From Melaminivora jejuensis (GTDB lineage Bacteria; Pseudomonadota; Gammaproteobacteria; Burkholderiales; Burkholderiaceae_C), in assembly GCF_017811175.1 (NCBI RefSeq), contig NZ_JACWIJ010000002.1:1922001-1986000 (forward strand): 64,000 bases of DNA, read 5' to 3'. Of the stretch, positions 40,153 through 49,410 are shown one piece after another. Position 1 is the stretch's first letter. Every line of letters begins with the position of its first letter. Under the pieces are notes generated by a model. The model was not told the origin of the DNA. It did not search any database and saw only the letters and a list, made by a program, of their open reading frames with translations. The position numbers were made by a program, and so were the translations under genes.

Positions 40153-40388
40153 GGCACAGATTATTCAATGGATGTAGCCCCACGGCGAGCACGATCAGGC
40201 ACAGCCGCACAGCCCTCCTCAGGACGGCTGCGCCGTCCACGCTCTCAACCCCGGTAAACCCCGAAGCTTCCCGCGCCATGGGTGAAAACCCTGCTCGGGC
40301 TCCTGCAGGCCAGCCGCCCGCCAGCCAGCAGTTGCGTTATTCTGCCCCGCCACATCAGCAGCACACACGACATACAGGAGACTTCCAC

Positions 40389-41345
40389 ATGCGCTGGCTT
40401 CGTCAACTCGGACTCGGGCTCGGCCTGAGCGCCCTCCTCGCCACCTCGGGCGCACACGCGCAGCAGCAATTCGTCAACGTCCTGACCGGCGGCCAAAGCG
40501 GCGTGTACTACCCGCTGGGCGTGGCGCTGTCGCAGGTCTATGGCAAGACCATCCCGGGCGCCCGCGCCACGGCGCAGGTGACCAAGGCCTCGGCCGAGAA
40601 CCTGAACCTGCTGCAGGCCGGCCGTGGCGAGCTGGCCTTCACCCTGGGCGATGCGCTATCGGACGCCTGGAAGGGCGATGCCGAAGCGGGCTTCCCGAAA
40701 AAGCTCGACAAGCTGCGCGGCCTGTCGGCCACCTACAACAACTACATCCAGATCGTCGCCAACGCCGATGCCGGCATCAAGACGCTGGCCGATCTCAAGG
40801 GCAAGCGCGTCTCGGTCGGCGCGGCGCGCTCGGGCACGGAGCTCAACGCCCGCGCCATCCTCAAGGCCGCCGGCCTGGACTACAAGGATCTGGGCAAGGT
40901 CGAGTACCTGCCCTTTGGCGAATCGGTGGAGTTGATCAAGAACCGCCAGCTCGACGCCACGCTGCAATCCGCCGGCCTGGGCGTGGCCTCCATCCGCGAC
41001 CTGGCCACGGCGGTGAAGATCATCGTCGTGCCCGTGCCCGCCGAGACCGTGGCCAAGGTGGGCGACGCCGCCTACCAAAGCGCCATCATCCCTGCCGGCA
41101 CCTACACCGGCCAGGCGGCGGACGTGCCCACGGCGGCGATTCCCAACTTCCTGGTCACGCACGCGGGCGTGCCCGACGAGCTGGCCTACCAGATGGCCAA
41201 GCAGCTCTACGAGAACCTGGAGACGCTGCACTCGGCACACAATGCCGCCAAGGCCATCCAGCGCGACAAGGCCATCCAGGGGATGCCGGTGCCGCTGCAT
41301 CCGGGCGCCGAGCGCTACTACAAGGAAGTGGGCCTGATCAAGTAA
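40389..41345 (+). CDS. TAXI family TRAP transporter receptor
   Basis: Periplasmic receptor of the TAXI subgroup of TRAP carriers. The 318-residue precursor has a signal (MRWLRQLGLGLGLSALLATS ending AHA) and the TAXI features NVLTGGQSGVYYPLGVALSQ, SAENLNLLQAGRGELAFTLG and ARSGTELNARAILKAAGL. It is followed by a fused permease and DUF1850, the common TAXI gene set. The ligand is unknown; glutamate or dicarboxylates are typical guesses. Confidence 0.93.
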   Translation: MRWLRQLGLGLGLSALLATSGAHAQQQFVNVLTGGQSGVYYPLGVALSQVYGKTIPGARATAQVTKASAENLNLLQAGRGELAFTLGDALSDAWKGDAEAGFPKKLDKLRGLSATYNNYIQIVANADAGIKTLADLKGKRVSVGAARSGTELNARAILKAAGLDYKDLGKVEYLPFGESVELIKNRQLDATLQSAGLGVASIRDLATAVKIIVVPVPAETVAKVGDAAYQSAIIPAGTYTGQAADVPTAAIPNFLVTHAGVPDELAYQMAKQLYENLETLHSAHNAAKAIQRDKAIQGMPVPLHPGAERYYKEVGLIK

Positions 41346-41363
41346 GCCATTTCCCGTCAGATC

Positions 41364-41386
41364 CGGCCCCGACAAGGGGCCGTTTT
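41364..41386 (+). terminator. Terminator/attenuator between TAXI receptor and permease
   Basis: CGGCCCC and GGGGCCG form a perfect 7-bp stem around GACAA, followed by TTTT. It stands 18 bp after the receptor stop and 35 bp before the permease ATG. Partial termination here would give more receptor than permease, a known need of binding-protein carriers. Confidence 0.65.
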
Positions 41387-41421
41387 CATTGCAGCAACAG
41401 CTGCCGCCCGGGCCAAGCACC

Positions 41422-43470
<2,049 letters not shown>

Positions 43471-43484
43471 AGCGGCCTGAAGAC

Positions 43485-43895
43485 ATGACAGTACTGGGCA
43501 TCTGCCTGGCGCTGGCGGCTGCGCCGGCAGCCTCAATCTTCGTGCCCGCCGAGCGCTTCACCCTGGCTTGGACGCATTCCATCGAAAAGGTGCGCTGGGA
43601 GGAGGACTACGCCGTCCTGCCCGGCCCGCCCGCCACGCTGCGGGCGCTGCAGGCCCGGGTGCGCGGCTCCGCCGCCGGCATGGAGCCGCCCCCTGACGCG
43701 CGGCTGGACGGGGGCTGGTACCGCTACCAGCCGCCCGCCCAGCCAGCCACGCCGCTGCTGCTCACGCGCTCGGAGTTCACTGCCGACTTCGAGCTGTGCC
43801 TGGCCGGACGCTGCCGGCCCATGGGCCACTGGCTCGCCTCGGATGGCGCCATCACGCGGCTGTCGCCTTGCAGCGCCCCTGCTGGCGCCCCCTGA
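43485..43895 (+). CDS. DUF1850 protein
   Basis: 136-residue exported or membrane-bound protein with an N-terminal hydrophobic segment (TVLGICLALAAAPAASIFVP). The DUF1850 core has FTLAWTHSIEKVRWEEDYAV and a C-terminal cysteine pair region (ELCLAGRCRPMGHWL). It is regularly found after TAXI permeases; its role in transport is unknown. The stop overlaps the next ATG (TGATG). Confidence 0.85.
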   Translation: MTVLGICLALAAAPAASIFVPAERFTLAWTHSIEKVRWEEDYAVLPGPPATLRALQARVRGSAAGMEPPPDARLDGGWYRYQPPAQPATPLLLTRSEFTADFELCLAGRCRPMGHWLASDGAITRLSPCSAPAGAP

Positions 43896-44809
43896 TGATG
43901 GGTGGTTACGTCCAACTGCTGCTGCCCGATTTCTCGCTGATCCTGGCAGGCTACCTGGTGTGCCGCTACACCCTGCTGGGGCGCAGCGTCTGGCAGAGCG
44001 TGGAAGCGCTGGTGTACTTCTTCCTGTTCCCGGTGCTGCTGTTTCACTCCATCGTCAAGACGCCCATCCAGGTCAGCGAGACTTCGGCGCTGATGGCCGC
44101 CGGGCTGCTGCTGAGCAGCGGCGGCATTGCACTGTCGCAGCTCCTGCCGCGCCTGCCGGGGCTGCGCCGGCACCTGCACGCGCGCGACCACGCCGGGGCG
44201 GCGCAGGTGGCGTTTCGCTTCAACTCCTTCATCGCCCTGGCGCTGGCCGAGCGCGTGGCCGGCGATGCCGGACTGCAGATGATCGCTGTACTGATCGGTG
44301 TGTGCGTGCCGCTGCTCAACGTCGCTGCCGTCTGGCCGATGGCGCGCCACAGCGAGCAGCACGTGCTGCGCGAGCTGGCGCGCAACCCGTTGATCATCGC
44401 CACGGTCGGCGGCCTGGCCTGCAACCTGGCCGGCCTCACGCTGCCCGGCTGGGCCACGGCGCCGGTGGCGCGCATCGGCGCAGCCTCGATCGCCCTCGGG
44501 CTGATGGCCACCGGCGCCGGGCTGCAATGGGGAGCGCTGCTGGAAGGCAATCGCACCCTGAGCACCGTGCTGCTGGCCATCCGCCACCTGCTGCTGCCGC
44601 TGTGGGCCTGGGCGCTGGCGCACGTGTTCGCGCTCGACAGCGTGCAGCGCAGCGTGCTGCTGGCGTTTTCTGCGCTGCCGACGGCATCGAGCTGCTACGT
44701 GCTGGCCGTGCGCATGGGCTACAACGGGCCTTATGTGGCCGGGTTGATCACGCTCTCGACGCTGCTGGCGCTGGCCAGCCTGCCGTTGGCGCTGGGAGTG
44801 CTGCTCTGA
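43895..44809 (+). CDS. AEC family transporter
   Basis: 304-residue membrane carrier of the auxin efflux/malonate family, with about ten helices in two halves. The start is ATG 43895, which shares bases with the DUF1850 stop, or the next Met at 43898. An organic acid substrate is likely. The stop codon TGA (44807-44809) is the exact target site of a 161-bp MITE, which duplicated it. Confidence 0.87.
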   Translation: MMGGYVQLLLPDFSLILAGYLVCRYTLLGRSVWQSVEALVYFFLFPVLLFHSIVKTPIQVSETSALMAAGLLLSSGGIALSQLLPRLPGLRRHLHARDHAGAAQVAFRFNSFIALALAERVAGDAGLQMIAVLIGVCVPLLNVAAVWPMARHSEQHVLRELARNPLIIATVGGLACNLAGLTLPGWATAPVARIGAASIALGLMATGAGLQWGALLEGNRTLSTVLLAIRHLLLPLWAWALAHVFALDSVQRSVLLAFSALPTASSCYVLAVRMGYNGPYVAGLITLSTLLALASLPLALGVLL

Positions 44810-44970
44810 GAGCGTGTTTACGATCTCCGCGCGCAGGGGCGCGGGTGCGGATCGGGATGGGTTGCCAGGCGCAAACCGCAGCGATAGCCCGTGCTATCGC
44901 GAGGATTTGCAACGCCGCAGACCGCCCGAGGCCGCGCTCGCGCACCCGCGCGGGGATCGTAAACACGCTC
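44810..44970. mobile_element. 161-bp MITE, copy 1
   Basis: Ends are GAGCGTGTTTACGATC and GATCGTAAACACGCTC, perfect terminal inverted repeats. TGA flanks both sides (44807-44809 and 44971-44973), a 3-bp target duplication. A perfect hairpin GCGATAGC-CCGT-GCTATCGC lies at its exact centre (44881-44900), and the halves are nearly palindromic. Copy 2 at 58055-58215 is the same length, inverted, with about three differences. The TNA target and end sequence fit IS5-type (IS1031 group) mobilisation. It has no ORF. Confidence 0.9.
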
Positions 44971-44977
44971 TGAGCAT

Positions 44978-45775
44978 TCAGGCCGGCTCCAGTGCGCGCA
45001 CCGCAGCAGTGACGCACTCGCCATCCGCCGTCATGGCACTGGCAAAGCGCACGCCATAGAGGCGCTCCAGCGCAGCCAACGCCCCGCTGCCGCCGGCCAC
45101 ATCGACGGCCATATCGCCAGCCAGCGCGCCGCGCTGCACCAGCAGCAAGCGCTCGAAATCGCGCAGCGCCTGGTTCACGTCGTGCAGGATGGCGAGCACC
45201 GCATGGCCGCGTGTGCGGGCAAAGCCGAGCATGGCATCCATCAGCTGTAGCTGCAGACCCGGATCGAGCGCAGCCAGCGGCTCATCGACCATCACCAGCG
45301 CCTCCTCCTCGTCCCACAGCTGGGCGAACACGCGGGCCAATTGCACGCGCGCGCGCTCGCCGCCCGACAGGGTGTCAAAGCGCCGCCCCAAGAGATGCTG
45401 CGCGCGGGCCAGTGCCGCTGCCTGCTCGACGATGCGGGCCTGCTGCGGGTCGTGGGCCAGCGCCACACGCCCCAGCGCAACCACCAGATCGACCGGCAGG
45501 CCGAAGGCCACGTCGTGGCCCTGGGGCAGCACCGCACGCCGGCGGCTGAGAGCCTGCAGAGGCCAATCTGCCAGCGCTCGACCCTGCAGCAGCACACGGC
45601 CCCGCACAGGCGCGAGTTCGCGCGCCAGCAGCTTCATCAGCGTGGACTTGCCGGCGCCACTCGGCCCGAGGATGGCGATGTGCTCACCTGCTGCGACCTG
45701 CAGCGTGAAGGGGCCGAAATCCTGCCGGCCCAGCCGCACCCCGGCCTGCTCCAGCACCAGCAGCGGCGCGCTCAT
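44978..45775 (-). CDS. hmuV: Haem ABC transporter ATPase (HmuV)
   Basis: 265-residue ATPase that energises HmuU for haem import. It has Walker A GPSGAGKST (~35-43), signature LSGGERARVQLAR (~143-155) and Walker B VMVDEPLAALD, with the late switch His in AILHDVNQ. The start overlaps the hmuU stop (ATGA). It is the last gene of the haem operon. Confidence 0.93.
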   Translation of the reverse strand: MSAPLLVLEQAGVRLGRQDFGPFTLQVAAGEHIAILGPSGAGKSTLMKLLARELAPVRGRVLLQGRALADWPLQALSRRRAVLPQGHDVAFGLPVDLVVALGRVALAHDPQQARIVEQAAALARAQHLLGRRFDTLSGGERARVQLARVFAQLWDEEEALVMVDEPLAALDPGLQLQLMDAMLGFARTRGHAVLAILHDVNQALRDFERLLLVQRGALAGDMAVDVAGGSGALAALERLYGVRFASAMTADGECVTAAVRALEPA

Positions 45776-46842
45776 GCCAGCCCCCTTCGGCGCGCGGCCA
45801 ACAGCAGCAACAAGAAAAACGGCGCCCCGAACAGTGCGGTAAAAATGCCCACCGGCACCTCGGCCGGTATTGCCACGCTGCGCGCCAGCGTATCGGCCAC
45901 CAGCAGCAGCAACGCCCCCACGCCCATGGCCAGCGGGGCAACGCGGCGCTGGTCTGGCCCGGCCAGGCTGCGCACGATGTGCGGGGCCACCAGGCCGATG
46001 AAACCGATCATTCCGCACCAGGCGACGGCTACACCGCACAGCAGCGCCACCAGCACCACCACCCAGGTGCGCAGTTGGCGCACGTTGACGCCAACATGCG
46101 CGGCGGCGGCCTCGCCCAGGGCCAGCGCATTCATCACGCGCAGCAACCGGCGCACCTGCCACAGCGCCGCCAACAGCAGCGCCGCCAGCACGGCCACCAC
46201 CGGCCAGTTGGCGCCGGCCAGCGAGCCCAGCGTCCAGAACGTCAGGCTGCGCAACTGCTCGTCACTGGCCAGATAGGTACACAGGCCGATCACCGCCGCT
46301 GCCAACGCGTTCAGGGCAATACCCGTCAGCAACAGGCCGGTGATGGAATCCGCCGTCAGCCAGCGCGCGACGCGATCGAGCGCCAGGCACACGCCCACGG
46401 CGCCGGCAAATGCCGCCAGCGGCAGCAGCCAGGGACGCAGCGCCACCGGCAGGGCCGGCAGGGCCGAGAGGAACACGATGCTCAGGGCGACTGCGCAGGC
46501 TGCACCACTGCTCACGCCCAGCAAGCCAGGATCAGCCAGGGGATTGCGAAACAGCCCTTGCGTCAGAGCGCCGGACAGCCCCAGCGCGGCCCCCACCAGC
46601 AGGGCCAGGGCGATGCGTGGCAGGCGCAGATGCCACAACACATAGGCGCTGCCCGACAGCGGGCCATCCCGCAGTGGCGCGCCCCAGTCGCCCGGCGCCA
46701 CCTGCACCGCTCCACAGGCCAAGGCCAGCCCGATGCTGGCCGCAATCGACAGCAGCACCGCCAGCGCAGGCCGGCGCTGCACCAGCTGGCGCAACGCCAC
46801 CCGGCGGGCGCTGGCTGGCAGGGCCAGGCTGTCAGCGCTCAT
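45772..46842 (-). CDS. hmuU: Haem/iron ABC transporter permease (FecCD family)
   Basis: 356-residue permease with about ten helices, e.g. RIALALLVGAALGLSGALTQ (~75-95) with the following GLFRNPLADPGLLGVSSGA typical of BtuC/FecCD. It forms the inner-membrane channel with HmuV. It lies between hmuT and hmuV; 111 bp containing the dispersed repeat separate it from hmuT. Confidence 0.93.
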   Translation of the reverse strand: MSADSLALPASARRVALRQLVQRRPALAVLLSIAASIGLALACGAVQVAPGDWGAPLRDGPLSGSAYVLWHLRLPRIALALLVGAALGLSGALTQGLFRNPLADPGLLGVSSGAACAVALSIVFLSALPALPVALRPWLLPLAAFAGAVGVCLALDRVARWLTADSITGLLLTGIALNALAAAVIGLCTYLASDEQLRSLTFWTLGSLAGANWPVVAVLAALLLAALWQVRRLLRVMNALALGEAAAAHVGVNVRQLRTWVVVLVALLCGVAVAWCGMIGFIGLVAPHIVRSLAGPDQRRVAPLAMGVGALLLLVADTLARSVAIPAEVPVGIFTALFGAPFFLLLLLAARRRGLA

Positions 46843-46867
46843 GGCAGCCCCCGCATGGCAACACCTT

Positions 46868-46930
46868 GTTTTTATATGAAATATGTCTTAAACCCTTACC
46901 AGGCAAGCGCAAGCAGCTATCAAAAACGAA
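46868..46930 (-). repeat. Dispersed repeat, copy 8 (between hmuT and hmuU)
   Basis: The plus strand reads ACCAGGCAAGCGCAAGCAGC then TATCAAAAACG. It is antisense to the haem genes and forms most of the gap in an otherwise tightly packed operon. Confidence 0.75.
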
Positions 46931-46953
46931 GTCATCAGCAAGCTGGCGAATAC

Positions 46954-47880
46954 TCATGACGCAGCCCCCATGGCTTCGCGCAGGCTGGCATCCAGCGCTG
47001 CCAGGGCTACCGGCAAGCGCGGGCCAAAGCCCAGCAGGAGCAGCGCGTCGTGCGCGACGATGCGCCGCGCCCGTCCCGCAGGCGTGTGCTGCAGCCCAGG
47101 GAGCTTGAGCGCTCCTTCCAGCCCACCGATCGCCTGCAGGCCCTGCTCGGTCAACAGCACCACGTCGGGCTGCGCGGCCACCACGGCCTCGGGCGTCAGC
47201 GGCTTGAAGCCGGCAAACGACTGTACGGCATTGCGCGCGCCGGCATAGTGCAGCATGGCCTCGGCGGCGCTGCCCTGGCCGCCGACGACGATCTGGCTGG
47301 GACTGTGCGAGAGCACGAACAGCACGCGCGGCCCGGCAGCACGCTGGCCGGCCACACGGGCGCGCGCCGCTTGCCAGTCGGCACGCAGCCGCTGCGCCAG
47401 TTGCGCTGCCGCGTCCTGCCGGCCAAGCAGCTCCCCCAGGCGCGCCACGCGCGTGAGCAGGCCCTCGAAGCGGTGGTGGGCAGCCAGCACCTGCACCGGC
47501 ACGCCCGCGCCTTGCAACTGGCGCAGCACCAGTGGCGGGCCGGCTTCCTCGCTGGCGACGACCAGCGCCGGCGCCAGCGCCAGGATGCCCTCGCTCGACA
47601 GCGCCCGGGCGTAGCCCACGACGGGCTGGCGCGTGGCTTCGGGCGGATAGGTGGAGGTGCTGTCAACACCGACCAGCGCCCCGCCCGCACCCAGCGCATA
47701 GATGATCTCGGTGATGGCCCCGCCGACGCTGACGACGCGCCCGGGGGCCGCAGCGCCGGCGCTCCACGCCCAGGGCGTGCCGGCCAGGGCCGCAGCGCCC
47801 AGAGCCAGGCGCAGGCCGGCGCGGCGCGACCGGGCCGGCGATGGGGCCGGCGATGGGGCCGACAAGGCGGCGCGGCTCAT
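46954..47880 (-). CDS. hmuT: Haem ABC transporter substrate-binding protein (HmuT)
   Basis: 308-residue periplasmic haem receptor. It has a signal with Arg pair (SRRAGLRLALGAAALAG) followed by GRVVSVGGAITEIIYALGAG and DSTSTYPPEATRQPVVGY, both typical of HmuT. Late conserved parts include VVLLTEQGLQAIGG and LLLLGFGPRLP. It starts at ATG 47880, overlapping the hmuS stop (ATGA). Confidence 0.92.
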   Translation of the reverse strand: MSRAALSAPSPAPSPARSRRAGLRLALGAAALAGTPWAWSAGAAAPGRVVSVGGAITEIIYALGAGGALVGVDSTSTYPPEATRQPVVGYARALSSEGILALAPALVVASEEAGPPLVLRQLQGAGVPVQVLAAHHRFEGLLTRVARLGELLGRQDAAAQLAQRLRADWQAARARVAGQRAAGPRVLFVLSHSPSQIVVGGQGSAAEAMLHYAGARNAVQSFAGFKPLTPEAVVAAQPDVVLLTEQGLQAIGGLEGALKLPGLQHTPAGRARRIVAHDALLLLGFGPRLPVALAALDASLREAMGAAS

Positions 47881-48800
47881 GCGACGCACTCCGGCAAGGC
47901 CACGTCCACCAGCGCGGCCCAGCGCACCGCATCCGCATCCGACGCCGGCTCGATGCTGCACAGCAGGGCGCCGCCGGCAGCGCACACCTGCAGCATCGGC
48001 ACGGCGCGCACGGCGCTGGAATGCCGTTCGGTGCGGTCGATCCAGTCGGCCCGCAAGTGCAGATTGAAGCCGGGGTCGAGGATGTTCAGCCACGGCCCCA
48101 TCACAGCGATGCGTTGCACCGCTGCGCTGCGCGACTGCTCGGCCCCCGGGTTGGCCACGCGCACGGTCAGTGCCAGCGCCTGCTGCGCCGCCCATTCAAG
48201 GAGACGCTGCACGCCGGCTGCGTGCTGCGTGGCTGCTGCCGGCATCGGCGCTGGAGCCGGCTGCGCTGCGGGCACTGGCTCGAACGCCGTTGGCTGCGTG
48301 CCGGCGAAGCGCGCCAGCAGCGGCCCAAATGCCTCCTGCGTGCTGCCCGACTGCAGCACTACCTTGTGGATAGCCTGGCCGCCAGCGTCGAAGAACTGCA
48401 GGCTGCGCTGCAACCCGCCTCGGACGCCCTGCTCGGCGACGCCGAAGCCGCCTGCCCAGCGGGCGTAGTGCAATTGCAGCTCGAAGCCTTCGCCCGCCAC
48501 CCGGCCCGTGCCAGCGAGTGACGCCGGATAGCGGCCAATGGCCTCGTGGACGCAACCAGCGTTGCGCGTCAGCGCCATGACCTGGCCCAGCTCATGCAAT
48601 GCACCGATGAGCGCCGACCAGTGGGGCTGCAGCGGCGTGGCCTGCAGGCGCGCGTCGCCAGGGGCCTGGCAGTGCGCGGCGATCAGCCGGCCCTCGGACA
48701 CGCCCAGGGCCTGGGCGATGTCGCGGTGGCGCTGGCCTTGTCGGCGCCGCAGCTCGAACTGCGCGCGCAGGCCGGCATCGAAAGTATGGTCGTATGGCAT
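47877..48800 (-). CDS. hmuS: Haemin-degrading factor (HmuS/ChuX-S type)
   Basis: 307-residue cytoplasmic haem-binding protein, with two related halves separated by a Pro/Ala stretch (~190-210: EPVPAAQPAPAPMPAAA). The N-terminal helix (GQRHRDIAQALGVSEGRLIA) is followed by VMALTRNAGCVHEAIGRY, and the second half has NILDPGFNLHLRADWID. It probably releases or stores imported haem. Enzymatic opening of haem is a family attribute not proven here. It is a little shorter than HmuS of enteric bacteria (~340). Start: ATG 48800. Confidence 0.9.
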   Translation of the reverse strand: MPYDHTFDAGLRAQFELRRRQGQRHRDIAQALGVSEGRLIAAHCQAPGDARLQATPLQPHWSALIGALHELGQVMALTRNAGCVHEAIGRYPASLAGTGRVAGEGFELQLHYARWAGGFGVAEQGVRGGLQRSLQFFDAGGQAIHKVVLQSGSTQEAFGPLLARFAGTQPTAFEPVPAAQPAPAPMPAAATQHAAGVQRLLEWAAQQALALTVRVANPGAEQSRSAAVQRIAVMGPWLNILDPGFNLHLRADWIDRTERHSSAVRAVPMLQVCAAGGALLCSIEPASDADAVRWAALVDVALPECVA

Positions 48801-48810
48801 GGCCCGCTCC

Positions 48811-49362
48811 TCAGCCTGCCAGGGCCTGGGACAGCGCCCGACGCGCACCGGCATCGCCCGTGCGATGGCCTTCGTCGCTGCGGTGGCTGACCTCGCTGAG
48901 TCCGTCGCCCGCCATCCGAAACGCCCGGGCGAAGCCGGTGACGTAGCTGCCCTGGGTCGGCGTCAGGCGGTACAGGTGAAAGTCCTGCATGGGTTCGAGC
49001 ACATTCATCATCTTGCCAAAGCGCAGCCGAAACAGCGCCATCACGGCGTCGAAGTCGGCGCCGCCGCGCGCCACCTCCCGGGCGGTGCATTGCAGCGCGA
49101 GGCGCTGGCGTGCAAATGGCGTCTTGGCTTCGGCCTCGCTTTCGATGAACAGCACCGCACAGCGCCCGCTGGCGGCCAGATTGCGCCAATGGCGGGCAAT
49201 CTCGCTGACATAGACGTAGAGTTCGCGGCCCTGCTCGACGTAGGGCGCGTAGCTGGCCTCGGGCAGGCCTGCGGCATCGCAGGTGGCCAGGTGCAGGGTC
49301 TGCTGGCGCAGCGCGAAATCCCAGGCTTCGGCGTTGAGGCTACTCAGGTCGAGCCTGGTCAC
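48811..49362 (-). CDS. HugZ/HutZ-type haem utilisation protein
   Basis: 183-residue protein with the split beta-barrel of pyridoxamine-phosphate oxidases. It has TLHLATCDAAGLPEASYAPY, then VYVSEIARHWRNLAASGRCA, and the C-terminal YVTGFARAFRM common in haem oxygenase-like HugZ proteins. In the operon it lies between the receptor and hmuS, supporting a haem-degrading role. The mechanism is inferred by family. Confidence 0.88.
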   Translation of the reverse strand: MTRLDLSSLNAEAWDFALRQQTLHLATCDAAGLPEASYAPYVEQGRELYVYVSEIARHWRNLAASGRCAVLFIESEAEAKTPFARQRLALQCTAREVARGGADFDAVMALFRLRFGKMMNVLEPMQDFHLYRLTPTQGSYVTGFARAFRMAGDGLSEVSHRSDEGHRTGDAGARRALSQALAG

Positions 49363-49410
49363 GGGGTGGCATTCATGGCGGTATTCATGGGTAAGTGCTC
49401 CGGAAAAATC

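Larger units (their letters stand above)
39063..40180 (-). mobile_element. IS200/IS605-type element with tnpB only (approximate ends)
   Basis: A single tnpB gene flanked by short ends and no tnpA, so it cannot move on its own. The right end has the typical hairpin (39075-39094) followed by GAGGATGTCAA. The left boundary is not certain; ATTGAATAATCTG about 12 bp upstream of the start codon may be near it. It was inserted between xerD and the TAXI receptor gene. Confidence 0.65.

Noticed and set aside
44810..44970. The 161-bp palindromic element as a plain terminator or small RNA
   Set aside because: The inverted second copy with target duplications shows that it is a mobile element, although it may act as a terminator too.
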